A stretch of 64,000 nt of DNA from Changshengia sp963803165 (GCA_963803165.1 CAWDLK010000001.1:248001-312000), one strand, 5' to 3'. Positions 7,978-18,019 are shown, numbered from the stretch's first letter. The notes: generated by a model from the letters alone, not told the origin. Numbers and translations are program-made.

Positions 7978-9411
7978 TCAGGCCACGGCTCCCGCCTCCT
8001 CGGGATCGCCGCGGCTGACGCGGGCGACCGTCCGCTGCCGGAGCGCGCGCAGGCCCGGGACGAACAGGGCGGCGAGCGCGCCCAGCGCCAGCACCCCGCT
8101 GCCCACCAGAACCGCCGGCTGCAGCCCGTCGACGAACTGCTGAGGGCTCGCGTAGCCGCCCAGGTGCGAGAACACCGTCGAGAGCACGGCGATGCCGAAG
8201 ACGCCGCCGACCTCGCGGATGGCGTTGTTGGCCCCGGAGGCCTGACCGGCCTCACCGGGACGCACCGCGGAGAGCACCGCGTTGGCGGCCGGGGCGAAGA
8301 CCAGCGCCATCCCGGTCCCGGCGAGGATGAAGGGGACGATCACCTCCGCGTACGGCATCCCGGGCGCGAGGACGCGGTCGATCCAGACCAGGGCGATCGC
8401 CTGCAGGGCCAGTCCGGTGGCCATCAGCGGCCGGCTGCCGAGACGGTCCGAGAGGATCCCCGCCATCGGGGCGACCAGCATCGGCATCCCCGTCCAGGGG
8501 AGGGTGCGAATGCCCGACTGCAGCGCCGAGTAGTGCTGGACGGTCTGGAAGAACTGGGCCAGCAGGAAGACCGACCCGAACATCCCGAAGTACATCGTGT
8601 AGGAGACGACGCTGGTGGCGGAGAAGGCCCGGCTTCGGAAGAAGCGCATCGGCAGCATCGGCGCCGGCGAGCGCAGCTCCCAGAGGGTGAAGGCTGCCAG
8701 CAGGGCGGCCCCGGCCAGCAGACCGGTGAGGACGGTGGCGCTTCCCCAGCCGAGCGCGTTGGCACGGACCAGCGCGTAGACGATGCCGAAGAGACCGCCG
8801 GTGGCCAGCACCAGCCCGGGGACGTCGAACCTGCGGTTGGCGCCGCGGCTCTCGGTGAGCCGGAGCACGGCCAGCGGTCCGACCACCAGCCCGACGGGCA
8901 CGTTGATCCAGAAGATCCAGTGCCAGGAGAGACCGCTGATCACCACCCCGCCGATGACCGGGCCGAGGGCGACACCGAGACCGCTGATGCCCGACCAGAT
9001 GCCGAGCGCCAGCCCCCGCCGGCCGGCGGGAAACGCCTCGGAGAGGAGGGTGAGGGTGAGCGGCATGACCACCGCCGCCCCTGCGCCCTGGAAGGCGCGG
9101 GCGACGATCAGCGCACCCGCGGTGGGGGCGAGCGCGGCGGCGGCCGAGCCGACGGTGAAGATGCCGAGCCCGATGACAAACATCCGGCGTCTGCCGAAGC
9201 GGTCGCCGAGTGCCGCGCCGGAGAGCATCAGGACCGCGAAGGCGAGGGTGTAGGCGTTGACCGTCCACTCCAGCGAGGCGAGGTCGACGTGGAACTGGAC
9301 GCGGATGCTGGGGAGGGCGAAGGTCACCACCAGGTTGTCGAGGGTGACCATGAAGAGGGCGAGGGAGACCAGGGCCAGGGTCCAGCGGGTGCGGGGCGGT
9401 GCGGGGGACAT
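7978..9411 (-). CDS. MFS drug efflux pump, DHA2 (14-TM, EmrB/QacA-like) family
   Basis: The 477-residue integral membrane protein has about 14 hydrophobic segments. MFS motif A is seen as LGDRFGRRRM in the loop after helix 2, an acidic residue sits in helix 1 (MVTLDNLVV), and motif C-like GPVIGG follows helix 5. These are proton-driven exporters of hydrophobic or cationic drugs. AAGGAGAGAG precedes the ATG at 9411. It is the first gene of an efflux/hydrolase operon and lies directly downstream of its likely TetR repressor on the same strand, with a TetR-like operator over its own -10. Confidence 0.88.
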   Translation of the reverse strand: MSPAPPRTRWTLALVSLALFMVTLDNLVVTFALPSIRVQFHVDLASLEWTVNAYTLAFAVLMLSGAALGDRFGRRRMFVIGLGIFTVGSAAAALAPTAGALIVARAFQGAGAAVVMPLTLTLLSEAFPAGRRGLALGIWSGISGLGVALGPVIGGVVISGLSWHWIFWINVPVGLVVGPLAVLRLTESRGANRRFDVPGLVLATGGLFGIVYALVRANALGWGSATVLTGLLAGAALLAAFTLWELRSPAPMLPMRFFRSRAFSATSVVSYTMYFGMFGSVFLLAQFFQTVQHYSALQSGIRTLPWTGMPMLVAPMAGILSDRLGSRPLMATGLALQAIALVWIDRVLAPGMPYAEVIVPFILAGTGMALVFAPAANAVLSAVRPGEAGQASGANNAIREVGGVFGIAVLSTVFSHLGGYASPQQFVDGLQPAVLVGSGVLALGALAALFVPGLRALRQRTVARVSRGDPEEAGAVA

Positions 9412-9428
9412 CGGGGCTCTCTCCTTAT

Positions 9429-9444
9429 TGATGCATCCATCATA
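9429..9444 (-). promoter_or_regulatory. TetR-type operator overlapping the efflux pump -10
   Basis: The inverted repeat TGATG-CATC-CATCA (9429-9442) overlaps a TATGAT -10 box read on the minus strand (9444-9439). It also contains a perfect 8-bp palindrome GATGCATC. Its design, 5-bp arms around a 4-bp centre starting TGAT, matches the second site in front of the tetR gene at 10062-10075, suggesting one repressor binds both. Confidence 0.58.
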
Positions 9445-9476
9445 TTTGAGCCAAAAAAGAGAAGGCGCCGGGGCTC

Positions 9477-10049
9477 TCAGCCGGCGGCGTGGGTGTCCGT
9501 GGGCGCGTGCCTCTCATGCCAGAGCGGGTCGCAGAGCTCGGGCAGGCCGAGCACGGTGGTGACGTTGGCGATCATCCCGGCGGCGAAGAACTCCGCCACC
9601 TGGCGCGGCGACCCGCCGCTGAGGGCGGCCACGTCGTCCGCCAGCGCGCGGTAGGCACGGGCGACGTGGCGGCGGATGTCCGGGTCGGCCGACGCCGCGT
9701 AGGCCTGCAGCTGCATGAGCAGCTCGTAGCGGTCGGCGATCAGCTCCGGATAGGTCATGCCCATCCTTCCCAGCGCCTCCTCCGGGCTCGTGGCACCCCG
9801 GGCCGCCTCGCGGAAGGTGGCCCGGATCCTCCCCTGCACCCGGTCGTACGCGGCCAGGAAGAGCTCGCGCTTGCTCGGGAAGAGCGCGTAGATGTAGGGC
9901 TGGCTGATGCCCGCTCGCTCGGCGATGGCGGCGGTGCTCGCCGCCTCGTAGCCGGACTCGGCGAAGACGCGGATGGCGGCCTCGATGACCTGCTCGTGGC
10001 GTTCCTCCGAGGTCTGGCGGAGGCGGACACCGGATTCGCTGGGGGTCAC
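9477..10049 (-). CDS. TetR-family transcriptional repressor
   Basis: The 190-residue protein has an N-terminal helix-turn-helix of the TetR class (VIEAAIRVFAESGYEAASTAAIAERAGISQPYIYALFPSKRELF, residues about 20-65) followed by an all-helical ligand domain. It most likely represses both itself and the downstream efflux operon, since similar inverted repeats occur in both control regions. The GTG at 10049 lies seven bases from the -10 box, so the message is probably leaderless. The inducer is unknown, presumably a substrate of the pump. Confidence 0.88.
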   Translation of the reverse strand: MTPSESGVRLRQTSEERHEQVIEAAIRVFAESGYEAASTAAIAERAGISQPYIYALFPSKRELFLAAYDRVQGRIRATFREAARGATSPEEALGRMGMTYPELIADRYELLMQLQAYAASADPDIRRHVARAYRALADDVAALSGGSPRQVAEFFAAGMIANVTTVLGLPELCDPLWHERHAPTDTHAAG

Positions 10050-10056
10050 GGGAGGG

Positions 10057-10085
10057 ATTATTGATCAGTCGATCACTAGTGTCAA
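10057..10085 (-). promoter_or_regulatory. tetR promoter with operator in the spacer
   Basis: On the minus strand TTGACA (10085-10080), a 17-nt spacer and AATAAT (10062-10057) form a near-consensus promoter. The inverted repeat TGATC-AGTC-GATCA (10062-10075) fills the spacer, so a bound repressor would occlude polymerase. The GTG start lies seven bases past the -10. Confidence 0.72.
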
Positions 10086-10105
10086 GGACGGCCTGCACCC
10101 GGACC

Positions 10106-10963
10106 TCAGCCCAGGCCCCCGAGCACCTCCACCAGCCGGTCGCAGGCGCCCCTGACCCCGTGGCGGGCCGCCAGCGCCGCCAGCGCCGCGGGGTCGTCCG
10201 GGTAGCTCCCCCGCCTCCCCGGCGGCAGGGAGATGGGCAGGTCCAGGACCGGCTCGACCACCCGCATGGCGCGCTCGAGGTATTCGCGCTCGGCCTCCCC
10301 GGGCGGGGCTTCGCGGAGCATCTCGGCCACCCCGCCGTGCCGGCGGATCAGCCGGGCGGCGGTGCCGGCGCCGACCCCGCGGAGGCCGGGGAGCCCGTCG
10401 GAGGGATCGCCGCGGAGGACGGCGAAGTCCGCGTAGCGGCGCCCGGGGATCCCGTAGCGGCGGGTGACCTCCGCCTCGTCGACCAGCGTCAGGACGCCTC
10501 CCTTCTCGGGGTAGAGCACCACGACCCTGGGGTCCTCGACCAGGGCAAAGAGATCGCGATCGCCGCTCAGCACCTCGACCGTGCCGCCGCTGAGCGCGCT
10601 CCAGGTGGCGATGACGTCCTCGGCCTCGTAGCCGGCCACCCCGAGGTGGTCGACCCCGATGGCGCTGAGGATGTCGAAGATCACGGGCATCTGCGGCGCC
10701 AGCAGCGAGGGGACCGGCTCGGCCACCCGGTGCGCCTTGTAGCTGGGGACGAGGTCCACCCTCCACTGCGGACGCCAGTCGGCGTCGCTGGCCACGGCGA
10801 GATGGTGCGGGCGCCGCTGGGTGACCAGGCGGGCCAGCGCGTCGAGGAAGCCGCGCACCGCGTTGATGGGCTCTCCGCCGGGCCCGCGGACGCTCGCGGG
10901 CACGCCGTAGAAGGCGCGGAAGATCATGCTCGAGCCGTCGATCAGGAGCCACTCGCACGCCAT
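10106..10963 (-). CDS. 5'-3' exonuclease / flap endonuclease (PolA N-terminal-domain-like, standalone)
   Basis: The 285-residue protein is the FEN domain found at the N-terminus of DNA polymerase I, without polymerase. Acidic metal-site motifs are in place: LLIDGSSMIFRAF at the start, YEAEDVIAT, LSGDRDLFAL, then the helix-hairpin-helix region RGDPSDGLPGLRGVGAGTAARLI. Such enzymes remove flaps or RNA primers during replication and repair. The ATG at 10963 begins exactly where homology starts. A CACAAT box ends eight bases upstream, compatible with leaderless initiation, and there is no ribosome site. Confidence 0.86.
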   Translation of the reverse strand: MACEWLLIDGSSMIFRAFYGVPASVRGPGGEPINAVRGFLDALARLVTQRRPHHLAVASDADWRPQWRVDLVPSYKAHRVAEPVPSLLAPQMPVIFDILSAIGVDHLGVAGYEAEDVIATWSALSGGTVEVLSGDRDLFALVEDPRVVVLYPEKGGVLTLVDEAEVTRRYGIPGRRYADFAVLRGDPSDGLPGLRGVGAGTAARLIRRHGGVAEMLREAPPGEAEREYLERAMRVVEPVLDLPISLPPGRRGSYPDDPAALAALAARHGVRGACDRLVEVLGGLG

Positions 10964-10971
10964 CGACACCG

Positions 10972-10977
10972 ATTGTG
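10972..10977 (-). promoter_or_regulatory. Candidate -10 box for leaderless exonuclease mRNA
   Basis: CACAAT on the minus strand lies eight bases before the ATG at 10963. No convincing -35 is seen. It is reported because the same spacing recurs across the window. Confidence 0.35.
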
Positions 10978-11042
10978 GCGTTCCGCCCGCACCACCGGCG
11001 ACCACGACCGTCGCGCATCCCGGCGTAGGCTTCGCGCTCACC

Positions 11043-11418
11043 GTGACGAGGCCGAGCCGCGAGGCGTCCCTCACCCTGATCAGGGCAGGCCACACCCTGG
11101 CATGGTTCGCCATCGAGGTCTGCATGGTGTCCGTCCTCTACGACGGGCTCTGCGGGCGCACGGATCGCCGCGCGGCGATGGCGGGCGCGGTGGTGGCCGG
11201 CGAGAAGTCTCGTCTTCGTGGTCAGTGGCTTCCGCTGCCCGCTCACCCAGCTTGCGGAGCGGCTCGGCGCGGAGAGCGGCTCCGTGACCGACCTCTGGCT
11301 GCCCCGCTGGTTCGCCCGCAATCTGGCCGCCATCCACGTCCCGCTGATTACCCTGGCGCTCGTCCTCCACGGCCGCAACCTGCGCCGGCGCCGGCCCTGG
11401 GCGGGCGCCGGCCGCTGA
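11043..11418 (+). CDS. Small multi-pass membrane protein with an apparent frameshift
   Basis: The first frame, from a GTG at 11043, reads a hydrophobic helix (HTLAWFAIEVCMVSVLYDGL) and a basic loop ending AAMAGAVVAGE. The sequence then continues sensibly only in a different frame: LVFVVSGFRCPLTQLAERLGAESGSVTD, then a conserved-looking LPRWFARNLAAIHVPL helix. One extra or missing base near 11204-11211 joins the two into a protein of about 125 residues with three or four membrane segments, resembling a family of uncharacterised bacterial membrane proteins. No function is known. Whether this is a real pseudogene or a sequence error cannot be told here. Confidence 0.55.
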
Positions 11419-11489
11419 ACTCCTCGCGCGGAGGCCGGCGGGTATCGTGGGGCTCGACCGGGGTTGGCCAGGCAAGGAGGGCAGGTGAG

Positions 11490-12476
<987 letters not shown>

Positions 12477-12519
12477 GGCGCGCTGATCGCCGGGCTGCCC
12501 CCGGCCGGCGTCGCGACGG

Positions 12520-12525
12520 TATCCT
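12520..12525 (+). promoter_or_regulatory. Candidate -10 box for leaderless efflux-pump mRNA
   Basis: TATCCT lies seven bases before the GTG at 12533. This decides between that GTG and one two codons earlier (12527). No clear -35 is visible. Confidence 0.35.
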
Positions 12526-12532
12526 CGTGGCA

Positions 12533-14059
12533 GTGAGCGCCACACCACCCGGGGCCACCGCCCCCGTCGCCCTGCACTCGCCGCGGCCGGTCCACCGCGG
12601 CCTCGGCCTCGCCGTGGTGATGACCGGGGTGCTCATCACCGCGGTCGACACCACCATCGTGGTGCTCGCCCTGCCCGAGATCGAACGCGGGCTCCACGTG
12701 GACCTCTCCTCGGTGATCTGGGTGATCATCGGCTACCTGCTGGTGATCACCCTGCTGGCCACCCAGGTCGGCCGGCTCGGCGACATGTTCGGCCGCGTGC
12801 GCATGTACGAGGCCGGTTTCGTCGTCTTCATCGCCGGGTCGGCGCTCTGCGCGCTGGCCTGGGACGGCACCTCGATGATCGTCTTCCGGGTGGTCCAGGG
12901 CATCGGCGGCGCCCTGGTCACGGCGAACAGCGGCGCGGTGATCGCCGACCTCTTCCCCCCGCACGAGCGGGGCAAGGCCTACGGCTACAACGGCATCGGC
13001 TGGAGCGTGGGGGCGGTGCTGGGGATCGTGCTCGGCGGGGTCATCGTCACCTACCTCTCCTGGCGGTGGATCTTCTGGATCAACGTGCCGATCGGGATCG
13101 CCGCCGTGCTCCTGGCGGTGCGCGTCCTCCACGACGTCGGCGAGCGGCGGCGTCACCGCCTCGACTACGCCGGCATGGTGACCCTCGGCCTGGGCCTCTT
13201 CGGGGTGCTCTGGGCGATGACCTCGCTGGCCTCCACCCCGTTCGACGCCACCATCCTCGGCTACCTGGTGGGCGGGGTGGTCTGTCTCGCCGTCTTCACC
13301 GTGATCGAGTGGAGGCAGGACGAGCCGATGCTCAAGCTCTCACTGCTCCGGATCCCGACCATGACGCCGTCGCTGCTGGCCGCGTTCTTCCAGGGGCTCG
13401 CCAACTTCGCCGTCCTCTTCCTGGTGATCATGTACCTGCAGGGGACACGGGGGCTGACGGCCCTCAACGCCTCGCTCCTGCTCGTCCCCGGCTACCTGGT
13501 GGGGGGCGCCATCGGCCCCTTCGCCGGACGCCTCGCAGACCGGGTCGGGCCGGTGATCCCCGCCACCATCGGGCTCTCGGTGCAGGTGGTGGCCCTTCTC
13601 ATCTACGCCCAGCTGGGGGCGGACACGGCACTCTGGGTGGTGGTGGTGGCCAGCCTGGTCAACGGGCTGGGGGCCAGCGCGTTCTTCCCCGCCAACACCT
13701 CCGCGGTGATGAAGGCGGCTCCGCCCCAGCTCTTCGGCATCTCGTCGGGGATGCTGCGCACCTTCGCCAACGTGGGCATGGTCTTCTCGTTCTCGCTGGC
13801 GATCGTCCTCGCCTCCCGGAGCATCCCCCGCCAGCTCGCCTTCGCCATCTTCGTGGGTTCGACGTCGCTGCACGGCGAGCTGGCCACGGCCTTCGCGAGC
13901 GGCCTCCACTCGGCCTTCTACGGTTCCATGGTGCTGATGGCCGTGGCGGCGCTGCTCTCGGCGACGCGCGGCGCCCGCAGCCTGAGCTTGCAGCAGGGCT
14001 CCGCCGCGGCTCTCGCGCGCCGTGCGGTGGCCGACACCCCCCGCCAGGCCGGGGACTGA
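12533..14059 (+). CDS. MFS efflux pump, DHA2 family (second copy)
   Basis: The 508-residue membrane protein has about 14 helices with DHA2 signatures: ITAVDTTIVVLALP in helix 1, motif A as RLGDMFGRVRMY, RVVQGIGGAL in helix 4 and a motif C-like GAVLGIVLGGVI in helix 5. It is clearly distinct in sequence from the TetR-controlled pump at 7978-9411. No regulator gene lies beside it. The C-terminus extends about 25 polar residues past the last helix. It ends 25 bp from the convergent GGDEF-EAL gene. Confidence 0.87.
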   Translation: MSATPPGATAPVALHSPRPVHRGLGLAVVMTGVLITAVDTTIVVLALPEIERGLHVDLSSVIWVIIGYLLVITLLATQVGRLGDMFGRVRMYEAGFVVFIAGSALCALAWDGTSMIVFRVVQGIGGALVTANSGAVIADLFPPHERGKAYGYNGIGWSVGAVLGIVLGGVIVTYLSWRWIFWINVPIGIAAVLLAVRVLHDVGERRRHRLDYAGMVTLGLGLFGVLWAMTSLASTPFDATILGYLVGGVVCLAVFTVIEWRQDEPMLKLSLLRIPTMTPSLLAAFFQGLANFAVLFLVIMYLQGTRGLTALNASLLLVPGYLVGGAIGPFAGRLADRVGPVIPATIGLSVQVVALLIYAQLGADTALWVVVVASLVNGLGASAFFPANTSAVMKAAPPQLFGISSGMLRTFANVGMVFSFSLAIVLASRSIPRQLAFAIFVGSTSLHGELATAFASGLHSAFYGSMVLMAVAALLSATRGARSLSLQQGSAAALARRAVADTPRQAGD

Positions 14060-14084
14060 TCCGCGAGCTCGAGGGTGGCGAGGA

Positions 14085-15758
14085 TCAGTTGGGCAGGGTG
14101 GCGGCCGGCGCGCGGGCCGGCTTCGGCACCGGAACCCTGAGCCGCCGTCCGCCGGCCGCCGCCACCGACCCGCGAGCCGCCGCCTCGGGCAGGTGGCGCA
14201 CCCGCTTGAGCATCCGGGAGAGGCTCTCGGCGTCGGTGGGTCGGGCGAAGTAGAAGCCCTGGCAGAGGTTGACCTCGAGGCTGTGGAGCACGTCGGCCTG
14301 CTCCAGGGTCTCCACCCCCTCCGCGACGGTGGCGATGGAGAGCGCCCGGCTGAGCTGGGCGACGGTGCGCATCAGCTCCTGGCTCTTGACCGACTCGGTG
14401 ATGTTGTCGGTGAAGCTCTTGTCCAGCTTGAGGAAGTCGACCGGCAGCTCCTGGAGATGGCCGAGCGAGGAGTACCCGGTGCCGAAGTCGTCGATGGCGA
14501 TGCGGACCCCGATCTCCTTGAGCGCCGCGAACTGCCGCAGGGCGGCGTGAACGTCGGTCATGACCTGCGATTCGACGATCTCCAGCACCAGGTGCTTCGG
14601 GTTCAGCCCCAACTCGTTGAGGGCCGTGACCACGTCGCTCTGGAGCTGGGTGCCGAACAGCTGGCGGGCCGACACGTTGACGCTGAGCAGGAAGTCCTTG
14701 AAGAGGGTGGGATGGTTGGCGCGCCACCTCTGGGTCTGCGCGCACGCCTCGCGGAGCACCCACGCACCGAGGGGCACGATCAGCCCGGTCGCCTCGGCCA
14801 GGGGGATGAACTCGAGGGGCTGCACCAGGCCGCGCTCGGGGTGCTGCCAGCGCACCAGCGCCTCGACGCCGAGGATGCGCCGGTGCTTCGAGTTGACGAT
14901 GGGCTGGTAATGGAGGATGAACTGGTCCTGCTCCAGGGCGGTGCGCAGGTCGCGCTCGAAGGCGATGCGCTCGATCTCACTGGCATGGAGCTCGGCGCGG
15001 TAGATGACGTAGCGTCCCTTGCCCTCGCGCTTGGCACAGAGGAGGGCGACATCCGCATTGCGGAGCAGCTCGCCGGGTCCGGCCTCGGCATCCATCATCA
15101 CCACCCCGGCGCTGGCGCTGACCGTGCAGCTGTGCAGCTCGGCGGGGTAGGGCTGCTGCACCGCATCCACGATGCGGCGGGCGATCACCTCGAGGTTGCT
15201 GCGATCGCCCACTCGCGGCAGCAGCACGGCGAACTCGTCACCGCTCAGGCGGGATACCAGGTCGGTGGTGCGCAGGCAGCCCTGGATGCGCCCGGCCGTG
15301 CCCCGCAGGATCTCGTCGCCGACGTTGTGGCCCACCGAGTCGTTGATCGACTTGAGACTGTCGAGGTCGAGGAGCATGAGCGCCAGCTCCGAGCCGGGCT
15401 TGGCGTGGCGCTCCAGCTCCCGCTCGAAGGCTCGCCGGTTGGCGAGCCCGGTGAGCGAGTCGACACTGGCCATGTCCGCGATCTCGGCGTGGCGCGCGGC
15501 CAGCTCGGTCCGCGCCCGGTAGAGGTTGAGGCTCACCACCACCAGCGCGGCGGCGAGGATCGCCGTCCCGGCGGTGACCAGGGCCGCCGCGGCCGCGGTG
15601 CCGGCCAGCGCGTCCCCCGTCACGATGGCGACGACGCCCAGGGCGATGGCCGCCAGGGCCGCGAGGGCCAGGACCACCCCCAGCCTCAAGGCTGCCGAGC
15701 CGGCCTGCCGGGCGACGGGCTTGACCAGTGCGGTGGGCTTGGGCACGGAGGGGAGCAT
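14085..15758 (-). CDS. Membrane GGDEF-EAL protein (cyclic di-GMP synthesis/hydrolysis)
   Basis: The 557-residue protein has two N-terminal transmembrane helices (residues about 20-80). A GGDEF domain follows with the signature SGDEF in RLSGDEFAVLL, then a complete EAL domain: EALVRW, NVSARQ, EIVES, DDFGTGYSSL, KLDKSF and EGVE. All metal and catalytic residues of an active phosphodiesterase are present, and SGDEF is a tolerated cyclase variant, so the protein may be bifunctional. No receiver or PAS domain is seen. The ATG at 15758 starts just before the first helix; an earlier in-frame start at 15815 is possible. It is the only c-di-GMP gene in the window. Confidence 0.9.
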   Translation of the reverse strand: MLPSVPKPTALVKPVARQAGSAALRLGVVLALAALAAIALGVVAIVTGDALAGTAAAAALVTAGTAILAAALVVVSLNLYRARTELAARHAEIADMASVDSLTGLANRRAFERELERHAKPGSELALMLLDLDSLKSINDSVGHNVGDEILRGTAGRIQGCLRTTDLVSRLSGDEFAVLLPRVGDRSNLEVIARRIVDAVQQPYPAELHSCTVSASAGVVMMDAEAGPGELLRNADVALLCAKREGKGRYVIYRAELHASEIERIAFERDLRTALEQDQFILHYQPIVNSKHRRILGVEALVRWQHPERGLVQPLEFIPLAEATGLIVPLGAWVLREACAQTQRWRANHPTLFKDFLLSVNVSARQLFGTQLQSDVVTALNELGLNPKHLVLEIVESQVMTDVHAALRQFAALKEIGVRIAIDDFGTGYSSLGHLQELPVDFLKLDKSFTDNITESVKSQELMRTVAQLSRALSIATVAEGVETLEQADVLHSLEVNLCQGFYFARPTDAESLSRMLKRVRHLPEAAARGSVAAAGGRRLRVPVPKPARAPAATLPN

Positions 15759-15783
15759 ATGCACTACTCGCGGCTCCCGAGAT

Positions 15784-15830
15784 GACGGGATCCCGTCCCC
15801 CGTGTCACAGATCACCGGCGGGCCCGGTGA
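15784..15830. terminator. Palindrome and hairpin between fabF and the GGDEF-EAL gene
   Basis: A perfect 14-bp palindrome GACGGGATCCCGTC (15784-15797) is followed by a hairpin with 7-bp arms TCACCGG/CCGGTGA around five bases (15812-15830). Both lie downstream of the fabF stop and upstream of the GGDEF-EAL start, so they could end fabI-fabF transcription. There is no T-run, so the terminator role is uncertain. Confidence 0.35.
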
Positions 15831-15913
15831 CGATCGGATTGCGCCGGGCGGGATCGCACAACGCCGTCAAGAAGCCGTCGAACGCCCTCCGGCACCCCCT
15901 CCCGGGGCCGCGG

Positions 15914-17171
15914 TCAGCCGTCGACCCGGGCGAAGGCGAGGCAGGCGTTGTGCCCGCCGAAGCCGTAGCTGGTGCTGATCGCCAGGTCGACACGCGCGCT
16001 CCGTCCGACGTTGGGGACGTAGTCGAGGTCGCACTCCGGGTCCGGCTCGTCGAGGTTGATGGTCGGCGGCACGAAGTTGTCGCGGATCGCGAGGATCGAG
16101 AAGATCGCCTCCACCCCACCGGCGGCGCCCAGCAGGTGGCCGGTCATGGACTTGGTGGAGCTGATCGGCACGGTGGCGGCCCGAGCCCCGAGCGCCGCCT
16201 TGACCGCCCGGGTCTCCGCCGCGTCGTTGAGCTGGGTCGAGGTCCCGTGGGCGTTGACGTAGTCGACCTCGTCGGGTCCCACCCCGGCCCGGTGGAGGGC
16301 CCGCTGCACGCAGCGGCAGGCACCGGTGCCCGCGGGATCGGGCTGCACGACGTCGATGGCGTCGTCGGTCGCCCCGTAGCCGACCACCTCCGCGTAGATG
16401 TGAGCGTCGCGACGCCGGGCGTGCTCGTACTCCTCGAGGATCAGCATCCCCGAGCCCTCGCCCATCACGAAACCATCGCGGTCCTTGTCGAAGGGCCGCG
16501 ACGCCTTCTCGGGCTCGTCGTTGCGGGTCGACATCGCCTGCATGGCGTTGAAGGTGGCGATGCCTATCCGGCAGATCGCGGCCTCGGTGCCGCCGGCGAT
16601 CACCGCCAGCGCGTCGCCGCGGCGGATCCACTCCGCCGCCTCGCCGATGGCGTTGCCCGACGACGCGCACGCGGAGACCGCCGCGAAGTTGGGGCCGCGG
16701 GCGCCGAACTCGATGGCCACCCGGCCCGCGGTCATGTCCGGGATCATCGCCGGGATGGTGAACGGCGAGACCCGGCGCGGCCCTCCCTGGTTGAGCCGGA
16801 CCACGGCGTTCTCCAACCACTCCAGGCCGCCGATCCCGGACGCCACCAGCACCCCCACCTCGTCACCGAGAGAGCGCACGTCGAATCCGGAGTCGGCGAC
16901 CGCCTGTCGTGCCGCGGCGAGGCCGAGGGCGACGCAGCGGGAGGTGCGGCGCGCCTCCTTGGGTCCCAGGTGCTCAGCCGCATCGAAACCCTTCACCTCC
17001 CCGGCGATGCGCGTGGAGAGATCGGACGCCTCGCAGAGCGAGATGGGGACGACCCCGGAGCGGCCGCGACGGCACGCGTCCCAGCTCGAACTCGACGTCG
17101 AGACCGAGGGGCGTGACCGCCCCGATGCCGGTGACCACGACCCGCACCCGGCCGTTGGACGCGCCGCTCAC
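15914..17171 (-). CDS. fabF: Beta-ketoacyl-ACP synthase II (FabF) with an apparent frameshift near its N-terminus
   Basis: FabF elongates acyl-ACP in type II fatty acid synthesis. The C-terminal 360 residues are intact with the Cys-His-His triad: ACASSGNA, NAHGTSTQLND and STKSMTGHLLGAAGG. The true N-terminus (VRVVVTGIGAVTPLGLDVE) starts at a GTG at 17171 that overlaps the fabI stop as GTGA, but it is in another frame. From about 17070 a third-frame segment reads GRSGVVPISLCEASDLSTRIAGEVKGFD, exactly what FabF should have there. One surplus base near 17086-17095 explains everything. An essential gene broken this way suggests a sequence indel, unless another fabF exists elsewhere. Confidence 0.83.
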
Positions 17172-18019
17172 CCCCCGAGCGCCTCCCTGACGTGGGCGGC
17201 GGCGGGTGCCCCCTGGCTGTGGTAGCCGCCGTCGACGTGCACCATCTCCCCGGTCACCGCCCGCGAGAGGTCGCTCAGCAGGAAGACGGCAGCGTCCGCC
17301 ACCGGGGTGGCGTCACCGCTGTCCCAGCCGAGCGGCGCCGCGCGCTGCCATGCGTCCTTGAGGTCGGTGAAGGACGAGATGGCCTTGGCCGCCACCGTCT
17401 CCAGGGGCCCCGCCGACAGCGTGTTGACCCGGATGCGCCGGGAGCCGAGGTCTCGGGCGAGGTAGCGGACGATGGATTCGAGGGCGGCCTTGGTCGGGCC
17501 CATCCAGTCGTACAGGGGCCAGGCCACGGTGGCGTCGAAGGTGAGCGTGACCAGCGACCCGCCGCGCTCCTCCATCAGCGGCGCCAGCTCCTGGGCCATC
17601 GTCTTGAGGCTGAAGGCGGAGACCTGCATGGCGGTGGCCACCGACTCCCAGGGCGTGGTCATGAAGCGCCCGCCCAGCGCGTCCTCGGGCGCGTAGCCGA
17701 TCGCGTGGACGGCGCCGTCGAGCCGGCCCCAGGTCTCCCGGAGCGAGGCGGCCACGGCCGCGACCTGGTCCGGCCGGGTGGCATCCATCTCCAGCACCGG
17801 CCCCTGGAGGCCGAGGCGGCGGGCGCTGCGCTCGGTGAGGCTCATGGCCCGGCCGAAGGAGGTGAGGATCACCTCGGCGCCGTGTGCCAGGCAGGCGTCG
17901 GCGATCGAGTAGGCGATGCTCTTGGGTGTGAGCACGCCGGTCACGAGCATCCGTCGCCCGGCCAGCAGGCCACCGGCTGCCAGGGCGCGGGGAGCGGTCG
18001 CGGGGGGTTCGGCGGTCAC
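17168..18019 (-). CDS. fabI: Enoyl-ACP reductase, FabI/InhA type
   Basis: The 283-residue short-chain dehydrogenase carries out the last reduction of fatty acid elongation. The catalytic pair is in YDWMGPTK (Tyr-x6-Lys), and the nucleotide-binding start MLVTGVLTPKSIAYSIA has the FabI-specific Ser-Ile-Ala form. The wording around the active site, with FDATVAWPLYDWMG, resembles mycobacterial InhA more than E. coli FabI. The GTG at 18019 has a purine-rich stretch upstream. It overlaps fabF by four bases, so fatty acid elongation enzymes are translated together. Confidence 0.9.
   Translation of the reverse strand: MTAEPPATAPRALAAGGLLAGRRMLVTGVLTPKSIAYSIADACLAHGAEVILTSFGRAMSLTERSARRLGLQGPVLEMDATRPDQVAAVAASLRETWGRLDGAVHAIGYAPEDALGGRFMTTPWESVATAMQVSAFSLKTMAQELAPLMEERGGSLVTLTFDATVAWPLYDWMGPTKAALESIVRYLARDLGSRRIRVNTLSAGPLETVAAKAISSFTDLKDAWQRAAPLGWDSGDATPVADAAVFLLSDLSRAVTGEMVHVDGGYHSQGAPAAAHVREALGG

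Noticed and set aside
5163..8018. Very long + strand open frame across corA, the ArsR-SRPBCC gene and the hydrolase
   Set aside because: It is antisense to three recognised genes, has no known domain, and is rich in Val/Gly/Arg/Glu as expected from the complement of high-GC3 genes.
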